Below are positions 15,613-24,777 of a stretch of DNA of 33,257 nucleotides, piece after piece. Both the position numbers and the translations under genes were made by a program. Location: assembly GCA_022842905.1 (NCBI GenBank), contig JALHOS010000034.1:1-33257 (forward strand), given 5' to 3'. This DNA is from Myxococcaceae bacterium (GTDB taxonomy: Bacteria > Myxococcota > Myxococcia > Myxococcales > Myxococcaceae). The notes beneath the pieces were generated by a model. That model saw only the letters and a program-made list of their open reading frames with translations, ran no database searches and was not told where the DNA came from. The first letter of the stretch is position 1; each line of letters begins with the position of its first letter.

Positions 15613-18600
15613 TCAGGCCCTGCGGCCGCGCCGCCGCCACCGCGCGAGCAGCGCCGCGATCGCCAGCCCAAAGCCCGCACCGCCCTGCCCACAGCTGCAG
15701 CCGATCGTGCCGGTCTTCCCCGGGTCGGCGATCTCGAACTGCAGCACGTCACCGCTGGCGTTGCCGTCCGGCGTGCTCGAGTACAGGCAGTAGAAGTACG
15801 TGCCCGGCTTGAGCCCGCTGGCCACCTGCGTGAGCTGCACCTCTTCGTGGCCGTTGCCTAGCGTCAGCCCTTCGGCAGGCACCGTGGTGCCAAACCCGAG
15901 AATGCAGACCAGCGGGCGCTCCGTGTCGTAGCGGAACCAGGCCTTGCCTTCGCTCCCGTTCGGGTTCGCCGCGCCGGTGAACGTGACCGCGCCGTCGGCG
16001 CCCACTTCCGCGCCTTGGGTGCGCGCCGTCGGTTGTGTCGGAGGCGTCGTGAAGGACTTGAGGCTGCCAAAGGCCGCGCCGCCCATGTTCGAGGCCACCG
16101 CGCAGGAGTGGTACGTGCGGTTCGGCTTCAGGTCCATCAACGCCAGGCTGAAGCTCATGGGGCCCGCGGCGCCGACCGGCAGGCCACCCATGGCCGGGAC
16201 TCGGGTGCCGAACAGATCGTCGCAGGCCGCCGGGCGCTCGAGGCTGTAGCGGAACCACCCGGTGGTCTCGGTGCCGTTCGGCGTGGCCGTGCCTCGCAGC
16301 GTCGCGGCGCGCAGCTGCACGTCGGTGGCGTCGTCCGTCACGACCGTCGGGGGCGGGGAGAAGGCCGTGAAGCTGAGCACCTGGCCAAAGCGCAGGCCGT
16401 ACTGGTTCTGGGCGATCGCGCAGAAGAAGATCGTCACGCCGGGCGCGAGCCCGACGATCGCCTGGGAGAACGGCACGTCGACCGCGCCGCTGCCGATGTT
16501 TGACGACCCCGTGAACGGCGCGCGCGTGCCGAACGTGTCGTTGCAGGTGCCGGGATCCGCCGTGTGGTAGCGGAACCACGCCGTGGTGGGCACGCCGTTC
16601 GCGCGGGCCGAGCCGTTGAGCGTGGGCATGCTGCTCGACACGTTGGTCGCCGACGACGTGGTGACGCCCGGCGCGGCGTGGGTGGTGAAGGACAGCACCT
16701 GGCCGAAGCTCGTGCCCACGACGTTCGTCGCGATCGCGCAGTAGTAGTACTGCGTGGCCTGCTGCAGCCCGGTCAGCGACTGGGCGACGGCCAAGGGCGA
16801 GCCGCCGCTGCCGACGTTGAAGCCTCCGCTCGCGGGCGATCGGGTGCCGAAGGTGTCGTTGCAGGTGCCGGGGTTGGTGGTGGCGTAGCGGAAGTAGGCG
16901 GTCGTCGGCGCGCCGTTCGCGGTGACGCTGCCGTTGATCACCGCGCCCACGTTGGTCACCTGGCTGGCCGCGACGGTCGTCGTCGTCGGCCGGTTCGGCA
17001 GCGTGAAGCTCTGCAGCGAACCAAAGGCAGTGCCGGCCGAGTTCTGCGCCACCGCGCACGTGTAATACGTGGCGCCGGGGACCAGCCCCATGGCGCCTTC
17101 GCTGAAGGCCACCGCCGTCGTCCCTGCGGGGATCGTGGTGCCGCCGGTCGCGGGGAGCCGCGCGCCGAAGCTGTCGTTGCAGGCCAAGGGGTTGGTCACG
17201 CCCACGCGCACCCACGCCGTCGCCGAAGCGCCGCCGGGGTTCACCGTCCCGCCGAGCAGGGCCGAGGTGCCGGTGATCATGCTTGGCGTCGTCGTGGTGA
17301 CGATCGGGAGCGCCGCGGGCGTCGTGAAGCTCTGCACCGCGCCGAAGCTCGTCCCAAACGTGTTCGTCACCATCGCGCAGAAGAAGTACGTGGTGCCTGG
17401 CTGCAGCCCGGTCGCGGTCTGGCTGAAGCTCTGCGGGGAGGTCCCGCTCCCGAGCGTGGCGCCACCGGAGGCCGGCGCGCGCGTCCCGAAGGTGTCGTTG
17501 CAGGTGCCCGGATCGTTCGGGGCCCAGCGGAACCACCCCGTCGTCGCCGCGCCGTTGGGCGTGCCGCTGGCGTTGAGCGTGGCGCTGCTCGCGGTGATCG
17601 ACGTGGCGGCGTTGGTCGTCACGGCAGGCGCGGCGGGCGTCGTGAAGGACTGTACGGTGCCGGTCCGGGTCCCTTCGGGGCTCGTGGCGATCGCGCAGAA
17701 GAAGTACGTCGTCGACGGCTGCAGGCCGGTGATCGCCTGGCTGTAGCTCGTGGCGGTCGAGCCGGCCCCCAGCGCGGACCCACCAGCGCCCGGCGCTCGG
17801 GTGCCGAAGGTGTCGTCACAGGTGCCCGGGTTCGTCGTCGCAAAGCGGAAGTAGCCCGTGGTCGACGCGCCGTTGGGCACCGCGCTGCCGTTGAGCGTCG
17901 CCGAGCTCGTCGTCACCGAGGTGACGCTGCCGGTGGTCGCCGTCGGGGGCGAAGGCGTGAAGAAGCTGAGGAGCGCGCCGGTCGACAGCCCGTTCGTGTT
18001 CTGGCCCAAAGCGCAGAAGTAGTACGTCGTCCCCGGCGTCAGCCCCGTGAGCGCCTGCGAGTACGTCACCGCCGACGTGCCCGTGCCGACGTCCGTGCCA
18101 CCCGTCGAAGGCGCCCGGGTGCCGAAGGTGTCGTTGCAGCTGCCGGGGCTCACCGTCGCGTAGCGGAACCAGCCCGTCGTCTGCGCGCCGAGCGGGTTGG
18201 CCGACCCGTTGATCGTGGCGCCGGTGCCGGTGACTTGGGTGGCGGCGGTCGTGGTGACGGTCGGCCCGGTCGGCGTGGTGAAGCTCAGCGTCGTGCCCGT
18301 CGTCGTGCCCGCGGCGTTCGTGGCGATCGCGCAGAAGTAGTACGTGGTGTTGGGCGCCAGGCCCGTCAGCACCTGCGAGAACGGTTGAGCGGAGCTGCCC
18401 GCGCCGACGTCCGTCCCTCCAGACGAGGGCAGCCGAACCCCGAGAGTGCAGACGCTGCTCGCGCTGGTGCTCCAGCGGAAGTAGCCCGTCGTCGTGGCGC
18501 CGCGTGGAATCGCGGTCCCGTTGAGCTGCGCCGAGCTGCTCGTCACCACCGTGGCCGCGGCGGTCGTCGTCGTCGGCGCGCCCGGCGTCGAGAAGCTCTG

Positions 18601-19488
18601 CACCGTGCCCGTGGCGATGCCGGCTGCGTTCTGGGCGATCGCGCAGAAGTAGTACGTCGTCCCGGCGGTGAGCGTGAAGGTGCCCGCCGCGAAGGAGACG
18701 GAGCTCGTCCCCGAGCCGAGCGGCGTGCCTCCCGAGCTGGGCGTGCGCGTGCCGAACGTGTCCGTGCAGGCGCCGGGATCGACGGTGGAGTAGCGGAACC
18801 ACGCAGTAGTGGCCGCGCCGTTCGGGTTCGCCGCGCCGTTGAGCGTGGCGAAGGTGCCCGTGATCGCCGACGCCGCGCCCGTGGTGACGACCGGGGCCGC
18901 CGGCGTGGTGAAGCTCTGGATCGAGCCGAAGCTCGTCCCTTCCGAGTTCTGGCCGATCGCGCAGAAGAAGTACGTGGTGGACGAAGTCAGGCCGCTGGCG
19001 GTCTGCGAGTAGCTGACGGCTGCCGTGCCGCTGCCCAGCGGCGAGCCCGACGTCGAAGGCACCCGCGTCCCGAACGAGTCGTCGCAGGCGCCGGGGTTGG
19101 TGGCCGAGATGCGGAAGTAGCCCGTCGTCGCTGCGCCGTTGGGATCGCCCGTGCCGCCCAGGAGGGCGCTCGAGCCAGTCACCGAGCTCGCCGCGGACGT
19201 CGTCATCGCCGGGGCGGCCGGCGTGGTGAAGGAGACGATCGTGCCGAACGCCGTGCCTTGTGAGTTGGAGGCCAGCGCGCAGGCGAAGTAGGTCGTGCCG
19301 GCCGTCAACCCGCCGAGGGCCTCCGTGTACGGCACTGCGCTCACGCCGCTGCCCAAGCTCGTGCCGCCGCTGGCCGGTGCCCGCGTGCCGAAGCTGTCGT
19401 CACAGGCCGTGGGGTTCGTCGTGGAATAGCGGAACCAGCCCGTCGCCGCGTCGCCGCGGGGGTTGGCCGAGCCGTTGAGGATCGCCTG
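15613..19488 (-). CDS. 3' part of the frameshifted 28-repeat Fn3-like MYXO-CTERM protein
   Basis: About 1291 codons continuing the repeat protein in the next frame after a one-base loss near 19488. It begins inside repeat 17 (QAILNGSANPRG) and carries repeats 18-28. Each has VTT..A..VT at its start, a NPG-C-DxFGTR loop, a GLxPGTTYYxCA strand and a closing SFTTP. Repeat 28 is degenerate. The C-terminus is a MYXO-CTERM-like sorting signal: CSC, the helix GAGFGLAIAALLA, then RWRRRGRR. By analogy with GlyGly-CTERM/MYXO-CTERM proteins the tail would be processed and the protein attached to the cell surface. No start codon with a ribosome site is seen near 19488, so unless the frame is restored this part may not be translated. 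The frame stays open upstream to 22791 only by chance. Confidence 0.8.
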   Translation of the reverse strand, partial: QAILNGSANPRGDAATGWFRYSTTNPTACDDSFGTRAPASGGTSLGSGVSAVPYTEALGGLTAGTTYFACALASNSQGTAFGTIVSFTTPAAPAMTTSAASSVTGSSALLGGTGDPNGAATTGYFRISATNPGACDDSFGTRVPSTSGSPLGSGTAAVSYSQTASGLTSSTTYFFCAIGQNSEGTSFGSIQSFTTPAAPVVTTGAASAITGTFATLNGAANPNGAATTAWFRYSTVDPGACTDTFGTRTPSSGGTPLGSGTSSVSFAAGTFTLTAGTTYYFCAIAQNAAGIATGTVQSFSTPGAPTTTTAAATVVTSSSAQLNGTAIPRGATTTGYFRWSTSASSVCTLGVRLPSSGGTDVGAGSSAQPFSQVLTGLAPNTTYYFCAIATNAAGTTTGTTLSFTTPTGPTVTTTAATQVTGTGATINGSANPLGAQTTGWFRYATVSPGSCNDTFGTRAPSTGGTDVGTGTSAVTYSQALTGLTPGTTYYFCALGQNTNGLSTGALLSFFTPSPPTATTGSVTSVTTSSATLNGSAVPNGASTTGYFRFATTNPGTCDDTFGTRAPGAGGSALGAGSTATSYSQAITGLQPSTTYFFCAIATSPEGTRTGTVQSFTTPAAPAVTTNAATSITASSATLNASGTPNGAATTGWFRWAPNDPGTCNDTFGTRAPASGGATLGSGTSPQSFSQTATGLQPGTTYFFCAMVTNTFGTSFGAVQSFTTPAALPIVTTTTPSMITGTSALLGGTVNPGGASATAWVRVGVTNPLACNDSFGARLPATGGTTIPAGTTAVAFSEGAMGLVPGATYYTCAVAQNSAGTAFGSLQSFTLPNRPTTTTVAASQVTNVGAVINGSVTANGAPTTAYFRYATTNPGTCNDTFGTRSPASGGFNVGSGGSPLAVAQSLTGLQQATQYYYCAIATNVVGTSFGQVLSFTTHAAPGVTTSSATNVSSSMPTLNGSARANGVPTTAWFRYHTADPGTCNDTFGTRAPFTGSSNIGSGAVDVPFSQAIVGLAPGVTIFFCAIAQNQYGLRFGQVLSFTAFSPPPTVVTDDATDVQLRAATLRGTATPNGTETTGWFRYSLERPAACDDLFGTRVPAMGGLPVGAAGPMSFSLALMDLKPNRTYHSCAVASNMGGAAFGSLKSFTTPPTQPTARTQGAEVGADGAVTFTGAANPNGSEGKAWFRYDTERPLVCILGFGTTVPAEGLTLGNGHEEVQLTQVASGLKPGTYFYCLYSSTPDGNASGDVLQFEIADPGKTGTIGCSCGQGGAGFGLAIAALLARWRRRGRRA

Positions 19489-22400
19489 GTGCCCGTGAGC
19501 ACCGTCGCGGCCGACGTGGTGACGGCCGGCGCCGCGAGCGTCGTGAAGCTCATGACCGTGCCGACCCCGGTGCCGACCACGTTCGAGGCCTGGGCGCAGT
19601 AGTAGTACGTGGTCGCGGGGCTCAGGCCCATGAGCGCCTGCGTGTACGGCTGGGCGCTGCTGCCGGCCCCCACGTTCGTTCCTCCGCTCGACGGCGCGCG
19701 GGTGCCGAAGGTCGTCGTGCAACTCCCGGGGTTGATGGTGCTGTACCGGAAGAAGCCCGTGGTGGTGGCCCCTCGCGGGTTGGCCGTGCCGTTGAGGTTG
19801 GCCGTCGTCGCGCCGATCGCCGACGCCGTGACGCTCGTCACCAGCGGCGTGCCCGGCGTGGTGAACGTGAGCACCGCGCCGAAGGACGTGCCAGCCGCGC
19901 TCGAGGCGAGCGCGCAGTAGTAGTACGTGGTCCCGCTGAAGAGGCCGGTGAGCGCGCGGTTGAAGGACACCGGCGCCGAGCCGTTGCCGAGCGCCAGGTT
20001 CGTCGCAGGCGTCGACGGCGTGCGGGTCCCGAAGCTGTCGTTGCAGCTGCCCGGATCGAGGCTGGAGTAGCGGAACCACGCCCCGGTGGCCGAGCCGTTC
20101 GGGTTCGCCGTGCCGTTGAGCGTCGCGGTGGTGCCGGTGACGAGCGTGGCCGGATCCGTCGTCACGCTGGGCGCGGTCGTGGTGGTGAACTGCTGCACGC
20201 TGCCGAACCCCGCGCCGACCACGTTCTGGGCGATCGCGCAGTAGTAGTACGTCGTCCCGGGCAGGAGCCCCGAGACGGCCTGCGTGTACGACGCCGCGAG
20301 GGAGCCGCTGCCCAGGTCCGTGCCTCCACTGGCCGGGGCACGCGTGCCGAAGGTGTCGTTGCAGCTGCCCGGGCTCGTCGTCGCGTAACGGAAGTAGCCC
20401 GTCGTCGAGGCGAGGTTGGGGTTGGCCGAGCCGTTGAGCGTCGCCACCGTGCTGCCGACGCCGGTGGCGACGACGGTGGTGACGGTGGGCAGGCCCGGCG
20501 TGGTGAACGTCTGCACCGTGCCGAACGTCGTCGCGACCGAGTTCTTGGCGATCGCGCAGTAGTAGTACGTGGTGCCCGTCGTCAGGCCGGTGACCGCGAT
20601 GTTGAAGGGCAGGGTGGTGTTGCCGCCGCCCACGTTCAGCTCCGTCGTGCCGCCCGGAGCGCGCGTGCCGAAGACGTCGTTGCAGTTGATCGGGTTGCTC
20701 GTGCTGTAGCGGAACCAGCCGGTGGTGCTCGCGCCGTTGGGGTTCGCGCTGCCGTTGAGCGTCGCGCCCGTGCCGGTGATGGCCGTCGGCGCCAGCGTGT
20801 TGGTGGCGGGCGCGGTGGGCGGCGTCGTGAAACTCAAGAGGGCGCCGTACGCCAGCCCCGCCGCGTTGTTGGCGATCGCGCAGAAGTAGTACTGCGTGCC
20901 AGGGAGGAGCCCCGACAGGCCCCGCGTGTACGGCTGCGCCACGGTGCCGGCGCCCAGCGCCGTCCCTCCCGTCGTCGGCACGCGCGTGCCGAAGGTGTCG
21001 TCGCAGCTGCCTGGGTTGGTGGTGGCGTAGCGGTACCAGCCGGTGGTGGTCGAGCCGTTGGGGTTGGCGGAGCCGTTGAGCGTCGCGGTGGTGGCCGTCA
21101 CCGGCGAGGCCGCGCTCGTGGTCACGGTCGGCAGCGCGATCGTCGTGAAGCTGAGCAGCGTGCCCAGCGTGAGCCCCACCGAGTTCTGGGCGATCGCGCA
21201 GTAGTAATACGTCGTGTTGGGGGAAAGCCCGGTGAGCGCCTGGCTGAAGGCCGTCGCGGTGTTGCCGGAGCCCAGGTCGGTACCCACCGGCGAAGGCACG
21301 CGGGTGCCGAAGGTGTCGTTGCAGACGGTGGGGTTCATCGTCGAGTACCGGAACCAGCCGGTGGTCGGCGCGCCGCGGGCGGTGCCCGAGCCGTTGATCG
21401 TGGCCGACGTGTCCAGCACCGACGTGGTGCCGACGGTGGTGACGGTGGGGGCCAGTGCCGGGGTCGTGAAGCTGAGCACCGCGCCGAAGCTCATGCCCAC
21501 CACGTTGCTGCCGATGGCGCAGAAGAAATACGTCGTGCCGGGCAACAGCCCCGACGGCGACACCGAGAAGGGCACTTCGACGAAGCCCGCGCCCAGCGCG
21601 TTGCCTCCGGAGATCGGCGCGCGTGCCCCGAAGCTGTCGTTGCAGGTGCCGGGGTTCGTCGTGGCGTAGCGGAACCACCCGGTCGTGTTCGCGCCGTTGG
21701 CGGTGCCTCGGGCCGTCAACGTGGCCGTCGTCGCCGTCACCGACACGGCGGGATCGGTGACGATGGTGGGCGCGGCCAGCGTGGTGAACTGCTGCACCGC
21801 GCCGAAGGTCGTGCCGACGCTGTTGGTCGCCGCCGCGCAGTAGAAGTACGTGGTGCCGGGCGTCAGCCCGGTGAGCGCCGTGTTGTAGTTGACGGAGAAG
21901 TTGCCGCTGCCGAGGCTGCTGCCGCCCGAGGTCGGCGAGCGCGTTCCGTAGGAGTCGTCGCAGGTGCCCGGGTTGACCAGGCCGAAGCGGAAGTAGCCGG
22001 TCGCCGCCGCGCCACCTGGGACCGCCGAGCCCAAGATCGTCGCCGCCGTCCCGCTGGAGACCGTGGAGCTGCCGGTCGTGACGATCGGCGCGGTGGGCGT
22101 GGTGAACTGAAACACGCTCCCGACGCCCGTGCCCGCGGAGTTGTTGCCCAGCGCACAGTAGAAGTACGTCGTGCCTGGCGTCAGGCCGGACAGCGGCTGA
22201 GAGAAGGCGACCGAGGCGTTGCCCGCGCCCAGCGCAGACCCCGAGCCCACCATGCCGGGCAGCCGCGTGCCGAAGGTGTCGTTGCAGGTGCCGGGGCTCG
22301 AGGTCGCGTAGCGGAAGTAGCCCGTGGTGGCCGCGCCGCCGGGGTTCGCGGTGCCGTTCAAGGTCGCGCTCGTCCCCGTCAGCAACGTCACGCTGCCGGT

Positions 22401-24641
22401 GCTGACGGCGGGGATCGCTGGCGGCGCGGTGAAGCCGAGGACGGCGCCGACGGAGGTGCCAACGGAGTTCGTTGCGATCGCGCAGAAAAAGTACGTCGTG
22501 CCCGGCACGGTGGAGATCGTCGACGCGTAGTTGGTGCCGGTCGTCAGCGTGGTGCCGCCGAAGGACGGGGTCCGCGTCCCAAAGCTGTCGTTGCACGTTC
22601 CCGGACTGACGGTGGAGTAGCGGAAGTAGCCGCTCGTCGACGAGCCGTTCGCCGAGCCTGTGCCGTTGAGCGTCGCGGTGGTCGGCGTCAGCGAAGACGC
22701 GGCGACGGTGGCGATCGTCGGCAGGTTCGGCGTGGTGAAGGTGACCGGCGCGCCCACGCCCGTGCCTTCGGCGTTCTGAGCAATCGCGCACAGGTAATAC
22801 GTGGTCCCCGGCAAGAGCCCGGTGGCCGTCTGTCCAAAGGACACGGGGCTCGAGCCCGCGCCCAGCGCCGACCCTCCGCTGACGGGGATCCGCGTCCCGA
22901 ACAGATCGTCACAGGCGATGGGGTTGGTGGTGCTGATCCGGAACCAGCCGGTGGTGCTGGCCAGGTTCGGGTTCGCCTGGCCGCTGAGCGTCGCGCTGAT
23001 GCCGTTGCTGCTGCTGCCCGCAACGGTGGTGACGGTCGGGAGCATGGGCGTCGTGAACTGCAGCACCCCGCCCACGCCCGTGCCGATCGCGTTGCTGGCG
23101 ATCGCGCAATAGAAGTACGTCGTGCCCGGGGTCAGGCCGGTCAGGCCCACGCTGTAGGCCACCGTCGAGTTGCCGTTGCCCAGCGAAGTGCCGCCGGCGG
23201 CCGGGGCGCGGGTGCCAAAGAAGTCGTTGCAGGTGCCGGGGCTCGCCGTCGCGTAGCGGAAGTGCCCAGTCGCAGCCGCGCCGCGCGGGTTCGCGCTGCC
23301 GTTCAACGTGACGGTGGAGCCCGTCAGCAACGTGACCGAGTTGGTGCCGACGGCCGGCGCGAGCGCGTCGGTGGTGAAGGTGTTGATGCCGCCGTAGGTG
23401 ATCCCCTCGAAGTTCTGCGCGATCGCGCAGTAGTAATACGTGGTGCCTGGCAGAAGCCCGCTCAGGGCGTTCGTGTAGAGGACGGGCGAGGTGCCGGTGC
23501 CCAGCCCCGTCCCTCCGGACGAAGGCGCGCGAACGCCGAAGGAGTCGTCGCACAGGCCTGGGTTGACGGACGCGTAGCGGAACCACCCTGTCGTCGACAG
23601 GCGGTTGGGCGTCGCTTCGCCGCGGAGCGTCGCCGTCGACGAGCCGAACACCGTCACCGGCAGCGTCGTGGTCAGCGGCGCCGCGCCGGTCGTGAAGGAC
23701 AGCACCGCGCCGAAGGTCGTCGCCACCGCGTTCTGGGCGATCGCGCAGAAGTAGTACGTCGTGTTGGGGCTCAGCCCGCTCGCGCCTTGGTTGAAGCTCA
23801 CGGGGTTGACGCCGCCGCCCAGGCTCGAGCCTCCGGACATGGGGACGCGGGTGCCGAAGGCGTCGTTGCAGCTGCCTGGATCCGACGAGGCGATCCGGAA
23901 CCAGCCAGTCGTCGCCGCCCCGCCAGGGTTCGCCTGGCCACTGAGCGTGGCCGTGGTGCCCGTCACGCTCGACGAGCTCGTCGTCGTCGTCACCGGTGCC
24001 GCGGTGAGCGTCGTGAAGGACAGCAGCACGCCGGTCGTCGTGCCCTGCGAGTTCGTCGCCTGTGCGCAGTAGTAGTACGTGGTGCCCGGAGAGAGCCCGG
24101 AGATGGTCTGGCTGAACGCCACGCCCGCGCTGCCGCTGCCCAGCGCCGTGCCACCGGAGATCGGGACCCGCGAGCCGAAGAAGGTGTTGCAGCTGAACGG
24201 GTTGGTGGCGCTGTAGCGGAAGAAGCCGTCGGTGCTGGCCCCGTTGGGGGTCGCCGAGCCGTTGAGCTGGGCGCTGTTGCTGGTGACGTTCGTCGCCGCG
24301 TCGGACACCGTCGTCGGGGCCAAGGCCGGCGTGGTGAACGACACCAGCGCGCCGAACGCCGTGCCCGACGTGTTCTGGGCGATCGCGCAGTACCAGTACG
24401 TCGTCCCCGGCGAGAGCCCCGTCGTCTGGAGGTTGTAGTTGACGGTCGCGCTGCCGCTGCCCACGTCGGTGCCGCCCGCGCCCGGCACGCGCACGCCGAA
24501 GTTGTCGTCACACGTCGTCGGGTTGGTCGTGCTGCGCCGGAACCAGGCCTGCGTCGACTCGCCGCCCGGGTTGACCTGGCCGTTGAGGAAGGCCGTCGCC
24601 GCCGTGACGGACGTCGCGCTGTTGGTGGTGACGGTCGGCGC
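15740..24641 (-). repeat. about 28 tandem Fn3-like protein repeats (~106 residues, ~318 bp each)
   Basis: Counting the closing S/QFTTP strand gives 28 units filling nearly all of the 9.1-kb gene. The unit reads: x-P-x-V-T-T-x-x-A-T, LNGxANPxGxxTTxWFRY, NPGxCxDxFGTRxP, GGTxLGxG, GLxPGTTYYxCAIAxN, GTxxG, then VxSFTTP. Two cysteines recur in nearly every unit, about 40 residues apart, probably an intra-repeat disulfide. Units are clearly diverged in sequence, so this is an old expansion and not a recent amplification. Confidence 0.9.
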
Positions 24642-24707
24642 CACGGCGTAGCTGCTCGTCGAGACGAGCGCGACGGCGAAGGCCAGGAGGCCCGGGAAGC
24701 GAGTCAT
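19341..24707 (-). CDS. 5' part of the 28-repeat Fn3-like surface protein (truncated by frameshift)
   Basis: 1788 codons as it stands. The N-terminus MTRFPGLLAFAVALVSTSSY is a signal peptide, cleaved after AYA/AVA-like residues ~21-23. Repeats 1-16 are intact and repeat 17 runs to VTTSAATVLTGT, after which the frame breaks and ~49 unrelated Arg/Ala-rich residues lead to a stop at 19341. ATG 24707 has AGGGAG 7 bases upstream. The original protein would be 3031 residues: 15613-24707 is 9095 bases, exactly one short of a multiple of three. The Fn3-like fold, the disulfide-type cysteine pairs and the C-terminal sorting signal in the 3' part point to a long surface fibre or adhesin. The partner is unknown. 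Confidence 0.85.
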   Translation of the reverse strand: MTRFPGLLAFAVALVSTSSYAVAPTVTTNSATSVTAATAFLNGQVNPGGESTQAWFRRSTTNPTTCDDNFGVRVPGAGGTDVGSGSATVNYNLQTTGLSPGTTYWYCAIAQNTSGTAFGALVSFTTPALAPTTVSDAATNVTSNSAQLNGSATPNGASTDGFFRYSATNPFSCNTFFGSRVPISGGTALGSGSAGVAFSQTISGLSPGTTYYYCAQATNSQGTTTGVLLSFTTLTAAPVTTTTSSSSVTGTTATLSGQANPGGAATTGWFRIASSDPGSCNDAFGTRVPMSGGSSLGGGVNPVSFNQGASGLSPNTTYYFCAIAQNAVATTFGAVLSFTTGAAPLTTTLPVTVFGSSTATLRGEATPNRLSTTGWFRYASVNPGLCDDSFGVRAPSSGGTGLGTGTSPVLYTNALSGLLPGTTYYYCAIAQNFEGITYGGINTFTTDALAPAVGTNSVTLLTGSTVTLNGSANPRGAAATGHFRYATASPGTCNDFFGTRAPAAGGTSLGNGNSTVAYSVGLTGLTPGTTYFYCAIASNAIGTGVGGVLQFTTPMLPTVTTVAGSSSNGISATLSGQANPNLASTTGWFRISTTNPIACDDLFGTRIPVSGGSALGAGSSPVSFGQTATGLLPGTTYYLCAIAQNAEGTGVGAPVTFTTPNLPTIATVAASSLTPTTATLNGTGSANGSSTSGYFRYSTVSPGTCNDSFGTRTPSFGGTTLTTGTNYASTISTVPGTTYFFCAIATNSVGTSVGAVLGFTAPPAIPAVSTGSVTLLTGTSATLNGTANPGGAATTGYFRYATSSPGTCNDTFGTRLPGMVGSGSALGAGNASVAFSQPLSGLTPGTTYFYCALGNNSAGTGVGSVFQFTTPTAPIVTTGSSTVSSGTAATILGSAVPGGAAATGYFRFGLVNPGTCDDSYGTRSPTSGGSSLGSGNFSVNYNTALTGLTPGTTYFYCAAATNSVGTTFGAVQQFTTLAAPTIVTDPAVSVTATTATLTARGTANGANTTGWFRYATTNPGTCNDSFGARAPISGGNALGAGFVEVPFSVSPSGLLPGTTYFFCAIGSNVVGMSFGAVLSFTTPALAPTVTTVGTTSVLDTSATINGSGTARGAPTTGWFRYSTMNPTVCNDTFGTRVPSPVGTDLGSGNTATAFSQALTGLSPNTTYYYCAIAQNSVGLTLGTLLSFTTIALPTVTTSAASPVTATTATLNGSANPNGSTTTGWYRYATTNPGSCDDTFGTRVPTTGGTALGAGTVAQPYTRGLSGLLPGTQYYFCAIANNAAGLAYGALLSFTTPPTAPATNTLAPTAITGTGATLNGSANPNGASTTGWFRYSTSNPINCNDVFGTRAPGGTTELNVGGGNTTLPFNIAVTGLTTGTTYYYCAIAKNSVATTFGTVQTFTTPGLPTVTTVVATGVGSTVATLNGSANPNLASTTGYFRYATTSPGSCNDTFGTRAPASGGTDLGSGSLAASYTQAVSGLLPGTTYYYCAIAQNVVGAGFGSVQQFTTTTAPSVTTDPATLVTGTTATLNGTANPNGSATGAWFRYSSLDPGSCNDSFGTRTPSTPATNLALGNGSAPVSFNRALTGLFSGTTYYYCALASSAAGTSFGAVLTFTTPGTPLVTSVTASAIGATTANLNGTANPRGATTTGFFRYSTINPGSCTTTFGTRAPSSGGTNVGAGSSAQPYTQALMGLSPATTYYYCAQASNVVGTGVGTVMSFTTLAAPAVTTSAATVLTGTRRSSTARPTPAATRRRAGSAIPRRTPRPVTTASARGHRPAAARAWAAA

Positions 24708-24712
24708 GGTGT

Positions 24713-24724
24713 TCTCCCTGGAGA
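24713..24724 (-). promoter_or_regulatory. short dyad over the repeat-protein ribosome-binding site
   Basis: On the minus strand TCTCC-AG-GGAGA overlaps the AGGGAG Shine-Dalgarno of the giant gene. As RNA it would need a 4-bp stem with a 4-base loop, so it is a weak structure. Noted because it could lower translation of a very large protein. Confidence 0.2.
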
Positions 24725-24777
24725 GGGGCGCGTTCTTGCTCGAAAGACGGCGGCAATGAAAGGCCACAGGTATGCGG

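Noticed and set aside
16564-19263. 899-codon open frame on the + strand over the repeat gene
   Set aside because: An Arg/Ala/Gly-rich shadow that echoes the repeat period of the minus strand gene; no own start site or domain.
19480-19500. Programmed ribosomal frameshift in the giant gene
   Set aside because: No X-XXY-YYZ slippery heptamer and no obvious downstream pseudoknot; a lost base in a C-run is simpler.
19488-22791. Open minus-strand frame upstream of 19488 as the start of the 3' repeat part
   Set aside because: That stretch is out-of-frame translation of repeats 7-17 (Arg/His/Asp-rich). Only the part after 19488 matches the repeat consensus.
15740-24641. CRISPR array or recent tandem duplication
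   Set aside because: The ~318-bp period is a protein repeat that preserves the frame; units are well diverged in DNA and there are no spacers or cas genes.
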